Assembly (NCBI GenBank): GCA_964019155.1
Contig: OZ025241.1
Location: 55,704,863 to 55,768,862, forward strand
Direction: 5' to 3'
Origin: Osedax fenrisi
Taxonomy: Eukaryota > Annelida > Polychaeta > Sabellida > Siboglinidae
DNA length: 64,000 bases
Shown here: positions 26,487 to 37,470 of the stretch, one piece after another
How the letters are laid out: the number at the start of each line of letters is the position of its first letter
Numbering within the stretch: position 1 is the stretch's first letter
Made by a program: the position numbers and the translations under genes
The notes under the pieces: model-generated
Seen by the model: only the letters and a program-made list of their open reading frames with translations
Databases searched by the model: none
What the model was told of the DNA's origin: nothing

Positions 26487-28784
26487 TTATAAAATTGGTC
26501 TGCAATAAATTTTATATGCATTTAATAATGCTCTAGGGGATTTTGTAGTAATGCATCTAAAAATTGAATTCAAAGAAAAATAAGCTTTTTTACAAATATA
26601 ATCAATATGTTTATTAAATAAAAGGTTATTTTCAAATATTATTCCTAAATCTTTATAAAAAGTAACGTTTTCTAATTGAATATTATTTATAAAATATTTT
26701 GATGGAGTAACCTTCCCTAAAGTCATAACTGCACATTTTGATAATGAAATATTTAATTGCCATTTATTTGCCCATTGTGAAAATAAATTTAAATTATTTT
26801 GTAAAAGAAATCTTTCACTCTCAGATGCGTATGAAAAATATATTTTTGTATCATCGGCAAATAAATCAATATGAATTTTTGAAGAGAATATACTAGGAAG
26901 ATCATTAATATATAATAAAAATAAAATTGGACCTAAAACCGATCCTTGTGGTACTCCAGATTTTACAATAGAACTATTTGAAAAAGAATTTTCAACCCGT
27001 GTAATTTGAGATCTATTCAATAAAAAATTATAAAACCATTTTATTATTTTATTAGATATACCGTATGATTTTAATTTAAATAGTAGTTTTTCATGAGAAA
27101 CAACATCAAAAGCTTTTGCAAAATCAATATATATTATATCTACACATTTTTTATTATTCAATTCATTATACCAAAATTTTAAACATTTTGTTAATTGTAA
27201 TTCTGTGGATTTTCCACTTATAAAACCATATTGATATTTTGTTAATAAATTATTAGATTTTAAATAAAAAATTAATTGTTTAGAAATAATACGTTCTAAT
27301 ACTCTACACATTACACATGTTATTGAAATAGGCCTATAGTTATTTGAATTTGATGGTTCACCCTTTTTAAAAATTGGTGTGATTATAGATTTTTTCCAAA
27401 TTTTCGGTATATTACCCGATAATAAAGATGAATTAAAAATAATATATAAAGGCCTACATAATTCATTAGATAATAATTTTAACATAGAAGATGGTATCCC
27501 ATCAGTTCCGAAAGTATGTGTAATTTTTAATCTATTTAAAAATATTTTAATTATTTCAAGATTTAAATCAATATTATCAAATTTTTGTTTAGTTAAGTTA
27601 TAAAATTCGGGTAAATTTCCATTATAATTTTGTTGAATTGAACTAAAATATGAATTTAACGTATTTGCTTTGTCGAGATCTGAAAATAAAATATTATTAT
27701 TTGATATATCAATTAGAGGAGATACTCCAGATTTTAAATTTTGTCTTTTTTTCATAAATTTATAAAACTTTAATTTATTTTTTGAATTAATTGCATTAAT
27801 CTCTCTCTTAAAATTTAAAGATTCTAATTCCTTGGATAATTTTTTTTTTGCTCCTATCCAATTATATTTATATTGTAAATTAGTTTTAGATTTTCGAAAT
27901 AATTTTTTTACTTGCTTCTTCAATTTCAATATATTCTTCGGAAGTACCTGTTTTATTGTATTATTTATATTAGGAATATGTGATATAAATAATTTATTTA
28001 GAACCTTATTAAAATATTCTACTTTTTGATCGATATTATAATCATTTGAATTTAGATATTCCCAATTAAATCTAGAAAGATAATATTTAATCAATTTTAT
28101 ATTAGCATTATTGAAATCAAAATTGTCTGATTTTAAAATCTGTTTACATGGGTATTTTTCAATATTTACATTAAATGAAACAGAATAGTGGTCACTTATA
28201 TTATTGTATAATCCGAAATAGTCTCCAATATTTATATTAGATAGTAATTGATTTTCATTAGTAAAAAGTAAATCAATTATATTATTATTACGAGTTGGCT
28301 TATTTATTAATTGTGAAAATGAATTTTTAATAATCGAATCGTAAAGTAATGCATAACTTTTTGGGTAACTAGGAAATGTATATTCTTTCCAATTAAAATT
28401 TGGTAAATTAAAATCTCCTATAATTATAGATGAATTATAATTTTGTTGGGTTATATCAAATAATTTACATATCTGTTCATGAGAAACATCATTACAATTT
28501 GGAGGTCTATAGACACATATAATATTAAATGGAATTTTTGAATTAATTTTTAAATGTATATATTGAACATCTATGTGTGAAATAAAATTTCTTACAGGAC
28601 ATAAACTAGATTTACAAAATATCGCAACACCTCCTCTATGAATTAATTTATCGTATCTAAATAGTGTATACTTTTTTCCACCGATTAAATATAGAGAATC
28701 TCTATCATCTACCGTTAAGAATGTTTCAACTAAACATATAATGTCATATTTATTAGATGAAAGTAAAAATTCCAAAAAATTCAT
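26487..28784 (-). CDS. LINE ORF2: endonuclease and reverse transcriptase
   Basis: A 765-codon open frame from the first ATG; the endonuclease frame really begins upstream (NIYYANARSIRNKMNFLEF, about 28840). The endonuclease/exonuclease/phosphatase domain covers residues 1-220: catalytic Glu in LVETF (20), YRPPN (92-96), IIGDFN (121-126) and SDHY (197-200). The reverse transcriptase covers about 420-720: TDGIP (427), FKKG (472), NNYRPISI (481-488), IYIDFAKAFDVVSH (551-564), GVPQGSVLGPILFLLYINDL (610-629), FADD (642-645) and LGIIFENN (713-720). It would nick target DNA and copy its own RNA there. The frame ends at a premature TAA (26484). It has the same strong A/T bias as its surroundings. CR1/Jockey-group placement is by motif. 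Confidence 0.88.
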   Translation of the reverse strand: MNFLEFLLSSNKYDIICLVETFLTVDDRDSLYLIGGKKYTLFRYDKLIHRGGVAIFCKSSLCPVRNFISHIDVQYIHLKINSKIPFNIICVYRPPNCNDVSHEQICKLFDITQQNYNSSIIIGDFNLPNFNWKEYTFPSYPKSYALLYDSIIKNSFSQLINKPTRNNNIIDLLFTNENQLLSNINIGDYFGLYNNISDHYSVSFNVNIEKYPCKQILKSDNFDFNNANIKLIKYYLSRFNWEYLNSNDYNIDQKVEYFNKVLNKLFISHIPNINNTIKQVLPKNILKLKKQVKKLFRKSKTNLQYKYNWIGAKKKLSKELESLNFKREINAINSKNKLKFYKFMKKRQNLKSGVSPLIDISNNNILFSDLDKANTLNSYFSSIQQNYNGNLPEFYNLTKQKFDNIDLNLEIIKIFLNRLKITHTFGTDGIPSSMLKLLSNELCRPLYIIFNSSLLSGNIPKIWKKSIITPIFKKGEPSNSNNYRPISITCVMCRVLERIISKQLIFYLKSNNLLTKYQYGFISGKSTELQLTKCLKFWYNELNNKKCVDIIYIDFAKAFDVVSHEKLLFKLKSYGISNKIIKWFYNFLLNRSQITRVENSFSNSSIVKSGVPQGSVLGPILFLLYINDLPSIFSSKIHIDLFADDTKIYFSYASESERFLLQNNLNLFSQWANKWQLNISLSKCAVMTLGKVTPSKYFINNIQLENVTFYKDLGIIFENNLLFNKHIDYICKKAYFSLNSIFRCITTKSPRALLNAYKIYCRPIL

Positions 28785-28869
28785 TTTATTTCTAATACTA
28801 CGAGCATTAGCGTAATATATATTTAAATTGTTATTTTTAATATTTTCATCTTTATTGCCGGTTAGTCAT

Positions 28870-29404
28870 CTAGAACCTGTATTTTTATTTTTATTTTTAT
28901 TAATAATGGAATTTTTATAAGTAATATATGACAATTTCCATACACTAAAATTATCTTCACCAATTGACATATTCCAGTCAATTTTATTATTTATAATATA
29001 TCTTAGTTCATAGGAACTACTTCTAGAATTATAAATACATTTGATAATTTTTTTACTTTTAATTAATTTATTTTTAACTACATGGTATAATATCTGATGT
29101 CGTTCTAGTGATATTTCATCTAGAGATGTTCTAATGAATGAATTTTGTAGATCTCGTAATTTACATAATCGGTTAACATTTGATAAAATAATTTTTTTTT
29201 TTTTGAGACCACATTATCTAAAATTAATTTTAATTTATTAAATGATAATTGAACTATTGATAATACACACGATTTATTAATATCTACTGTTTTACAAATA
29301 ATATTTACTAAGTATTTAAAGAAATTAGTTTTATCATTATTAGGAATATTTATATTGTGAATAATTATTTCATTATTATTCTTATCTATAATGAAACTTA
29401 TCAT
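28870..29404 (-). pseudogene. LINE ORF1 region with homopolymer frameshift
   Basis: A 94-codon frame opens with MISFIIDKNNNEIIIHN at 29404 and runs into a run of 13 A (plus-strand T at 29192-29204). After that run the conserved-looking reading continues in another frame: LSNVNRLCKLRDLQNSF, then SLDEISLERHQILYHVVKN, then SYELRYIINNKIDW, ending SVWKLSYITYK and a lysine/asparagine linker to a TGA at 28866-28868, immediately before the ORF2 frame. The function of ORF1 is probably RNA binding by position. I see no zinc knuckle. Confidence 0.55.
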
Positions 29405-29649
29405 GTTAATAAAGGGGTAATTGTCTCGATAAGCAACACTGTTTCTATAATTAATACATTGGTATAGATTTAGGATTCATGATTACAGTTGATTATATAT
29501 ATACATACTGATTCATAAATAAATATTAAATACTAATATACACTATTTTAATATAATTACTATAAAGTTTAAATCTAATATTAATATTAAAACATATATT
29601 CAATACAAAATAAATTACGTGCATGTTATAATTAATTATATTTATGTAT

Positions 29650-30446
29650 ATGGGAGAGTGGGGTTGTATGAACAGGTGTTGAGATAATAATTGTTTGCTA
29701 CAGCAGAAATTTGATTTAACTGAACTAGTATCATCATCTATAATTAATACAGTTGCGGAAGTATCATTAATAAAAAAATAAAAATAGTAACATTTTAATC
29801 ACATTTTTAACTAAAGTACGCTCAAAGGTAAAAATTCCAGACAAGGTAATATATGTTATAACTTCTATAATAATTATTTGATTATTTTCATATTATATAT
29901 ATAATTTTAATATATAATTAACTTAATATTAATATAAAAATATATTTAAAATTTTAAATAAAATATTTAAATTTTATCAATTAATAATAAAATTTGATAT
30001 GGGGTTGAGTGAACCACTAAAAATGTGGTTATATGAACATTGTTCAATCAAACAAATATCATATGTTAATATTTATAATATAATATTATAATATTAATAT
30101 TATTATAATATATTTTCAATGATCCGAATATAAATAAGTAATGATTAAATAGAAATAATATAATTAATTATATATCAATATAATTAATTAAATTGATTTT
30201 AATGAGGGTCAATTACTAATTCATAATAATTATTTAAATATTATTTCTAGGAATCAAAAATGAGAAACTATTCTCAACAAACTGATAGAATACGTGATAA
30301 AACTTTCATGACAAGATCAATTAAAGAAGTAAAACAGGGTATGTTCATTCAACCCCGCCTTTGGGGTTGAATGAACTTTTTTATTTTTTTTTATTTAATT
30401 GTAGGATTTAACCTAATTATGAAATCGGTAAAATGAGACTTTCCCC
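29650..30446. mobile_element. TGAAC-family MITE-like element
   Basis: It begins TATGGGAGAGTGGGGTTG and ends GAGACTTTCCCC-TA, resembling the ends of the other GGGGAAAGT elements. Its signature is GTTGAATGAAC and variants: GTTGTATGAACA near 29662, GTTGAGTGAACCA near 30003, ATGAACATTGTTCAATCA near 30033, and a hairpin at 30343-30376 with arms GTTCATTCAACCCC and GGGGTTGAATGAAC. The signature positions parallel those of the GGACA and CCGACC families. No coding region was found. Confidence 0.6.
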
Positions 30447-30537
30447 TAGTTATAATTTATAGATATTTTCAAAATATATTTTATTATAATATATTTTATT
30501 ACAATTATAATTGTTCTCAATCCATAGAGCATATATG

Positions 30538-30575
30538 CAAGACCTCCTATAACCTCGAGGTTATAGGAGGTCTTG
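30538..30575. repeat. Perfect 38-bp palindrome centred on CTCGAG
   Basis: Each 19-bp arm begins CAAGACCTCCTATAACCTC. The flanks extend the symmetry imperfectly (GCATATAT on the left, ATATATGC on the right). It contrasts in composition with its AT-rich surroundings. Role unknown; it may be a remnant of a hairpin-ended element. Confidence 0.85.
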
Positions 30576-30670
30576 ATATATGCTTATGCATGCATATATA
30601 CATATACGAGTGCGTATAACACTACATTACACTTATCATATATGATATACTATATATACACTATAGTGTA

Positions 30671-31304
30671 GGGGAAAGTAAACGAATTATTACAGAAACT
30701 CTCGGTATATCAGAAACCATAAATCCTACAAAAAAAATGTTAATGAATAAAATATTCATAATTATATAAATAGTCTAAATAAGTATTTTTTATTTTTTCA
30801 TTATTCAAAATAGTGCTGATATATCCAATAAACTGATTTTTTATTATGTTTTTAAATTTATGAAAACAAATTTCAACTTAAAACCTTCTCAAGAATATAC
30901 AAATGTATCGATATAAATATAACACTATATTATTAAAAAATAAAGCATTCTAATAATTATATATATAATTTCTATATTTATTATCAAATATTCATTAAGT
31001 TATATAAACATATATCTAGAGGATATATAAGTTCCTAATACGGACACTCTAGATGTCTCAATACGGACAATGTCCGTCGGACACCCTATAACCAATCAGC
31101 GATCATCGTATTAACTATTCTGATGTTCATAACAATCGCGTGCGTTATTATATTAATACCACCAATAAAGCTAATTATAAATTTTTTATTATTTAGATAA
31201 TTAAATTGTATTATTAATTAAAAAAATAAAAAAATTACCAACTAATTAAATTATAATAAATTATTCATAAAATTAATTATAAATAATTAATTTGTTTGAT
31301 TCAT

Positions 31305-31341
<37 letters not shown>

Positions 31342-31610
31342 TATATAGTGGCTATTTAATAATTTAGTAAATACTATTTAAGGTATCCTTAATATAACAC
31401 AGGGTGTCCGTATTCGGACACGGGAACTAAATATGGACACCCATATTATCTATGCATAGAATTAATACATTACATGGAATTAAAAGATTAAATACAATTT
31501 TAATATCACAATAATATCTTTAATCATATAATATTATTATATTGTAATTTTTGAATAAAAATAATTAATCATAAAATGTTAAGACCATGTATTATTACAT
31601 TTTCCGGGAA
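30671..31610 (+). mobile_element. GGACA-family element, right end decayed
   Basis: The left end GGGGAAAGTAAACG is preserved, but the first signature is damaged (GAATTATTACAG). The middle pair at about 31037-31085 has an extra overlapping copy (CGGACAATGTCCGTCGGAC), followed by CCAATCAGCGATC. The central hairpin is at about 31403-31440. The right end is degraded to ACATTTTCCGGGAATCATTA just before the next element begins at 31617. Confidence 0.75.
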
Positions 31611-31616
31611 TCATTA

Positions 31617-32490
31617 GGGGAAAGTAGGTAGTCCTAACCTAACCTAGTCCTAACCTAATACGGACACTTTAACAATAAATGGTCTCAACATTTTATAACT
31701 CGTTATTTTCAAAAATTACAATATATTAATATTATATATAATCATATATGATTATAGATATTATTGTTATTTTAAAATTTTAATTCCATAGATAACGGGT
31801 ATGTCCGAATATGGACACCCTGTGTTATAATACGGACAACTTATGTACCATAAGATAAACTATATATTATTGATGAATCAATCAAACAAATTACATTGTT
31901 TATAATTAATTTTATGAATAATTTAATTAGTTAATAATTTATTTATTTTATTATTTTTTATATTAATAACACAATTTAAGTATATAAATAATAAAAATTG
32001 TAGAATTAACTTTATTGGTAGTATTAATATTATAACGCACACGATTTTTATAAAAATCACAATAGTTCATACGCTGCGCGCTGATTGGTTACAGGGTGTC
32101 CGTATTAATACATCTAGAGTGTCCGTATTAGAGACTTATATGACCTCTAGATATATGCTTATAACTTAATAAATGTTTGATAACAAATATAGAAATTTTA
32201 TATTTAATTTTAGAATGCTTTATTTTTTAATAATATAGTGATATATTTTATATCGATACATTTGTATATTCTTGATAAGGATTTAAGTTGACATATTTTT
32301 TCATAAATTTAAAAACGTAATAAAAAAATCAATTTATTGGATATATCAGCAATATTTTGAATAATTAAAAAATAAAAAAAATTTTTGTAGACTATTTATA
32401 TAATTATGAATATTTTATTCATCAAACATTTTTTTGTAGGATTTATAGTTTCTGAGATACCGAGAGTGTCAGTATTCGGTTACTTTCCCC
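31617..32490 (-). mobile_element. GGACA-family element, full, reverse orientation
   Basis: It starts GGGGAAAGTAGGTAGTCC with a local duplication of CCTAACCTA, then CTAATACGGACACTTTAAC. It ends GTCAGTATTCGGTTACTTTCCCC. Internal order is the reverse of the 10077 copy: hairpin region at about 31800-31845, middle pair at about 32093-32135 next to GCGCGCTGATTGGTTA. Together with the preceding copy it forms a large imperfect inverted pair. Confidence 0.8.
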
Positions 32491-32992
32491 TATTGAATAA
32501 AAATATTAAATACAATTTTAAAATCACAATAATACCTATAGGTATATATACCTATTATATATAATTATAGGTATTATGGTATCATAATCATATAATATAA
32601 ATATATTTTAATTTTTGAATACAAATACTGAGTCATAAAATGTTAAGACCATTTATTGTTAAAGTGTCCGTATTTATATGACCACTAGATATATACTTAT
32701 AATTTAATTAATATTTGATAACAAATATAGAAATTATGTATATAATGTTTACAATGCTTTATTTATTAATACATATTTTGTTTTACATTAAACCATTTTA
32801 ATGCTTGAGAAGATTTTCAATTACATTTTGTTATCACAAATTTAAAAAGTAATCAACAAATCTTTCTATTATACAAGAATTATAAAATAATTAAAAAATA
32901 CTTATTTAGACTACTTATATAATTATGAATATTTAAATGTTTTTGTGTAGGATTTATGAAAATAGAGATTGTCATTATTCGATTATTTTCCT
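32491..32992. mobile_element. GGACA-family remnant with internal deletion
   Basis: It begins with right-end sequence (ACAATTTTAAAATCACAATA), passes through TTGTTAAAGTGTCCGTATT at about 32660, then jumps into left-part sequence in reverse orientation (GACCACTAGATATATACTTA) and ends TTATTCGATTATTTTCCTC. It therefore joins pieces of opposite orientation, consistent with recombination between the neighbouring inverted copies. Confidence 0.6.
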
Positions 32993-33227
32993 CTACACTG
33001 TATAATTTAGAGTAAACCTTAAACAATGCACGCCTTTCTATAACCTATTAAATGCAAGCAAAGTACAGTACATATGTGACTACAGGTAAACATTCTATAT
33101 ATCATGATATACTGTGTATTAAACAGTAAAGAACAGACAACTTGTCGAATAGTAGTAGATCTACTACTCTCCTCATGCATACCAACTATTGTTGACTTTA
33201 TTCACAATTGTTCAATGATTGATAATT

Positions 33228-33641
33228 ATAATCCTTGTCCGACAGGCTGTGGACTACCATCTGAACGCATTCTAAATACATATATGCTATTATAATAGGC
33301 TATACAATCATCATGAATCCCATCTAGCTATATGGTATAGGCATAACTTACGCTACTTATGATGAAAATATATCATAATACAATATCATTAATATATCTA
33401 GAGTTTGATTATTTGACATTCTTTATATAATATTATTTTTTAGAACTTATATTATGTTTTTATTTAGTATAACTTATTATAATTAATACAAGATTATAGA
33501 AATAATTTATTTTTTATATTAATCTGATGTTTATATATACTAGTTTAAATCTTATTTGTAATTTAATGTTTTTCTTATTCTCTTATTACAACGAACCACC
33601 ATTTTGATTACCCACCACAATTGCGCTGGTTCCAAAAGTAT
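33228..33641 (-). CDS. Tentative terminal exons of a minus-strand gene
   Basis: Two short segments have exon-like composition. The first, about 33641-33612, lies between TTGGTTATCAG and GTAATC and reads ILLEPAQLWW. The second, from about 33276, lies after GTATTTAG; in one phase it reads MRSDGSPQPVGQGL to a TAA, in the other it stops after five codons. They could be the end of the gene whose exons lie at 35.7-36.9 kb. The evidence is limited to splice-like words and composition. Confidence 0.2.
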
Positions 33642-34228
33642 CTGATAACCAAGGGTGCACTCTATATATAAAACTATTATATTATATGCTTATTTATTTA
33701 ATTTTGTCAAAAATACAATTGTGATTATATAATATATTACATAAGTATTACATTACATTGTAAACTATATATTGTGATTATAATACAGAACCCAATATTA
33801 TTATTAATTATTAAATATTTTGAATTATGTATCATTATATAATTATAACATAGTGAATATATTAATAAACAATAATTAATATGATATACTATAGATAATG
33901 ATTACTATACTATAGTTGCCATACTATTTACTATAGTTGATACTCTAATCTTTAGTTAAAACTATATTATATAGTTAATATTACTTTTAATATTTAAAAT
34001 AAATATAAACTATTAAATATATTCTATTTATATAAACACATCATATACAACACCTTATATAATGACCTCTTAATATCTCATACATTTTTTTCTCAATTAT
34101 TACGATTCTTAGACTCCAGGAGTTGACTATATATATATTCATATTTATATATAAATACATAATAATATATATATTAACAAATATAATATACATGTTATGT
34201 AACTAAATAACATGAGTTGGTATATTAC

Positions 34229-34355
34229 TAGTGATGTAAATATGGCCGAGCTTTTTAATGCCGAGCCGAGACTTTTGATTATTGATGCCGCGCGGAAACT
34301 GTAGGTAACGGAGACTGCATCGATACTTTAGATGTGAGCATCATTTACATCACTA
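34229..34355. mobile_element. Small MITE with TAGTGATGTAAAT ends
   Basis: The ends TAGTGATGTAAAT and ATTTACATCACTA match the element at 53563-53759, in opposite orientation to it. About 127 bp, GC-richer inside (GCCGAGCCGAGAC, GCCGCGCGG). The flanking 8-mers (TATATTAC and GTATGTAG) do not match, so the target duplication is lost or rearranged. Probably hAT-derived, by analogy with the other copy. Confidence 0.7.
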
Positions 34356-34839
34356 GTATGTAGTACATACTATGTACCCTATATATAGGTACCTATAAAT
34401 ACTTCACGATGTTCATCAATATTTCTTTAGATGCTAATATATATTATACATATACATTTTAATTATTTATATTTACGTTTTTTAACTCACGAGAATCTAA
34501 CTTATCTAGAATATGATGATTGGGAAGTTCTCAAAAAAAAAACAACAAATACATTTGTTTATAAACTTCTCCATTATTTCATTTTTTATAACATGAAATA
34601 ATAAATCTGATTTATTTATTTAAATTTTTAACTATTCATTTATATACAAATATTGTTTACTTATATATGTGATAATCGTATACAATAAGCGTTGATATAC
34701 GTATATATAAATATATTTTCCTCGTTAATAAACTTCAGTTTGCGTGCTTCGCAACTAGCAACATACATTCTACTTGAAAGAGCATCGTATGATTATCTAT
34801 AGACACTATAGTCTCATTTACATTACATAACTAGTAGGT

Positions 34840-35110
34840 ATTATGCGCACACGCACGCGCATATACACATACACGTATACACGTGCGCGTAAGGCTCGGA
34901 ATGGTAGTGAACTTAGACGGGCGTAATGGACGTGCAGAACGGAGTGGAACCGATGGGAGTAACCGGCGGCAACAGGGTACCTGTCGGATGATTTGTGGGC
35001 GTGTTTATTACGCGCGTGGTACCTTAAAGGAGGAGGAGGGGGCGGGCCGGTGGGAGGGGGGGAGGGGCTTAGAACACTCAAAGAAGTAAAGCAATGCGGA
35101 CACGTATCAC
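34840..35110. promoter_or_regulatory. GC- and CpG-rich island, possible promoter
   Basis: It contains alternating GCGCACACGCACGCGC and ACACGTGCGCG, an E-box-like CACGTG, and a G-rich block (GGAGGAGGAGGGGGCGGGCC, about 35029-35048) followed by more G runs. Open frames here on both strands are proline- or glycine-rich artefacts. It may be a promoter or first exon for a gene on either strand. No start can be defended. Confidence 0.3.
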
Positions 35111-35390
35111 GCACTCAAATAGGAAAGGGGACAGCAATTAGTAAACCATATCATAATTTACCGTTGATAACAATGATGATGATAATAACGATAATGATGA
35201 TAATGATGAATATTAGGATAACGATGAACATAATAATAGTATTACAGCGTTAAAATGTCAACGTAAACAAAGGTAATCAGCAACTAAAGTTGCTAATAGT
35301 TTCAACACATACGTACCTCATATATCTGAAGTAATCGGACAATGTTATATACATGTTATAAATAGTATGGTGAACATTGTGTACTCTTTC

Positions 35391-35445
35391 AATATATACA
35401 ATATATACAATATATACAATATATACAATATATACAATATATATA
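35391..35445. repeat. 10-bp tandem repeat AATATATACA
   Basis: Five to six contiguous copies of AATATATACA. Confidence 0.85.
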
Positions 35446-35656
35446 TGAATATTTTTAAACTATTTATTGATATAGTTGATTATATAATCCGAAAATTATT
35501 AAAAAATATAATATCAATATATATATATATATTATAGTTAGGAATATATAGTTTAGAAATTATAAAATTTAATATTAACTATCAAATGATTCAAATAGTT
35601 AAAATATATGTACATATATTGTAAATTATATTATGATGTGATATAATTTGAAATAC

Positions 35657-36867
35657 CTGTTCGTTCTAATCTGGAAATAGGAGGAAGGGAAGCCATCTTC
35701 AATGGTGAATTATTTGAATGGCATAGTTTCGGTTCTGCATAGATAAAGTATATGCGTGTATAGGTTTGAGTTAATACACTGTTTATATTAGAGAAAGGAA
35801 AACTAATTAAATCAACCTTCTTAATGGGATATGCAAAATAATATAGTTATCAATAAGGAAAATAAGAACATAAATTTGCGGACATATTTGACATTTTAAA
35901 TGATCACGAATACAATTTAACCATTATAAGTATATTTACGAATTGTCTTGCGTTAAGAATTCTCTCCTTCACTCTCCCTTACTCTCCCTCACTCTCCCTC
36001 ACTCTCCCTTACTCTCCCTCACTATCCCTTACTCTCCCTCACTCTAAATCTCACTATCTATCTCGCAATCTATCTATCTCTATAAATATCTCTATCAATC
36101 TATCTATATCCTATCTGCACTCTCTCCTCTCCCTCTACTATCTCCCCATTTCTCTATCTATAATGAGGGTAACTATAGAGGGTAACTAACGAGACCGAGA
36201 CGATGAAGCATTTCTATTAATAGTGACATAGCTCCATATGCCATCAGAAACAGACGAGCTGTACAACGATAGAGGTTATTGAACACGAGGTGTTTGATAC
36301 TGGAGTCTATGTCTATTTACATATAACCGGACGGAATAGTGTTGATTAATACATTTTTAACAATTGTTTGTAATAATGAGTTGAAGTAAATGAGAGAAAA
36401 GTAAGATATGGATGTGAATGTTTCTATTTAAAAAAACATAATAAGCTTGTCAAAATAAAATTAATTACTATGAGAAAATAAGCGATATAGAAAGGATACT
36501 ACAATAATCAATAGTATATTATTATTAGTGAGGTGTACCAAATGAAGTATGATGTAGTAGTATTATGTATATAGTGATTAACATTAACTTTACGTATTAT
36601 AGATATATAGTATATTTATTTAATATTGAAGTCTTATGGGTCACTTTTTACCATAGAGCTAGAGAGAAAACTTACTTACATAAAACCCTTAAAAAGGTAC
36701 TGTCATATATATACATGTATTATAATAGGTATAACCCCCTGCTGACGGGGGTGGAGGTACCTAATCTGATTCTGTGAGATCATCATACGGTTGATGTCTA
36801 GCTCGAGAAGTTTAGGCGTGTTCATCGTTATAGGGTCTATGTGGCTGTACATCTGCGACTTCATGGG
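35657..36867 (-). CDS. Exons of an unrecognised minus-strand gene (partial model)
   Basis: The best exon is 36867-36761, after CGATTACCTACAG and before GTACCTCC; it reads PMKSQMYSHIDPITMNTPKL, LELDINRMMISQNQI, plus a split codon AG. The next, 36258-36191, follows CGTTGTACAG, ends at C|GTTAGT, and reads SSVSDGIWSYVTINRNASSS RS. Phases match (AG+C). A weaker third exon, 35696-35657, would add GFPSSYFQIRTN with correct phase but a poor acceptor. Upstream exons were not found; a CpG-bearing frame at about 37060-37110 (NNLLMPRTNTP) does not fit in phase. Family unknown. The middle exons have codon texture unlike the flanking AT repeats. Confidence 0.5.
35961..36045. repeat. Pyrimidine-only 10-bp minisatellite
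   Basis: Seven near-perfect units ACTCTCCCTC/T occupy 35971-36040 in exact 10-bp register, with degenerate units around them. Apart from one A per unit the strand is all C and T, so it is a polypurine/polypyrimidine tract. It lies in the intron between the second and third exons of the partial gene at 35657-36867. Confidence 0.85.
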
Positions 36868-37320
36868 CTGTAGGTAATCGGAGAGAGTATGAGTGGGTGT
36901 GTGTGTGTGTGGGTGTGTGTTTGTGTGTATGGGTATATGTGTTTTTGTGTGGCATACAATGTAAGCCTAACAAGCATGAGCGTGAGTATAAATAGAGTAT
37001 TAGTTAATTATAATTAAAAGTACGATTACATTTACTAGTAAATAGTACACAACTACCAAGGTGTATTCGTCCGCGGCATGAGTAGATTATTCACGTTATT
37101 ATTGAATACCATAGTACAACTATTACTCGTGAATATTAAATACTGTTTATATATTTAGTAATATATATATTAATTATTACAGTAATTATAATATTAATAT
37201 ATATTGTTATTATTTTTTATAAGAAATATTTTAATTACTATTACTATTATTATTACTATTACATATACACATACACATATACAGACACACATACAGTGGG
37301 TATCACACTTACGTACACAC

Positions 37321-37357
37321 ATATATATATATATATATATAATATATAATATATATA

Positions 37358-37438
<81 letters not shown>

Positions 37439-37470
37439 TTATTTATATATATATATATATATATAATTAT
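37321..37470. repeat. Large AT dinucleotide block
   Basis: Nearly pure (AT)n, with a few ATAA interruptions, over about 150 bp; the longest such block here. The surrounding region 37100-38350 shows further AT runs, a CA run at 38118-38142 and no gene that I can support. Confidence 0.9.

Larger units (their letters stand above)
24872..29456 (-). mobile_element. CR1/Jockey-type LINE, near full length
   Basis: It is inserted in the CCGACC-family element with a 7-bp imperfect target duplication (CATTGAT at 24865-24871, CATTGGT at 29457-29463). On the minus strand the order is: a short 5' end (29456-29405), an ORF1 region (29404 to about 28870), ORF2 (about 28860 to 25995), and a long 3' region (25990-24872) made of tandem AT-rich units, including CTTTATCTGTAATAATAATG repeats at 25360-25870 and AAATAAACGAAAA repeats at 25025-25140. 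It has no poly(A) tail at the 3' end. The defects are few, so the insertion is relatively young. Confidence 0.8.
24382..29650 (+). mobile_element. CCGACC-family element split by a LINE insertion
   Basis: The left part (24382-24871) follows the full copy at 7158 base by base through both signature pairs. Homology resumes at 29457 with CATTGGTATAG and runs to about 29650, where a third element type begins and the rest of the family sequence is lost. The full copy at 7158 therefore serves as an empty-site reference. Confidence 0.8.

Noticed and set aside
26487..29404. LINE ORFs considered as an integrated virus
   Set aside because: The order endonuclease then reverse transcriptase, the absence of protease, RNase H and integrase words, and the absence of LTRs fit a non-LTR retrotransposon.
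34818..35253. Overlapping proline-rich and glycine-rich frames on both strands
   Set aside because: They arise from a GC-rich, purine-skewed island. The frames overlap on both strands, have no splice or start context and no recognisable domain.
37050..37115. Possible upstream exon of the partial gene (minus strand, NNLLMPRTNTP)
   Set aside because: It has a plausible donor, but its phase does not fit the next exon and no acceptor was found in the required frame.
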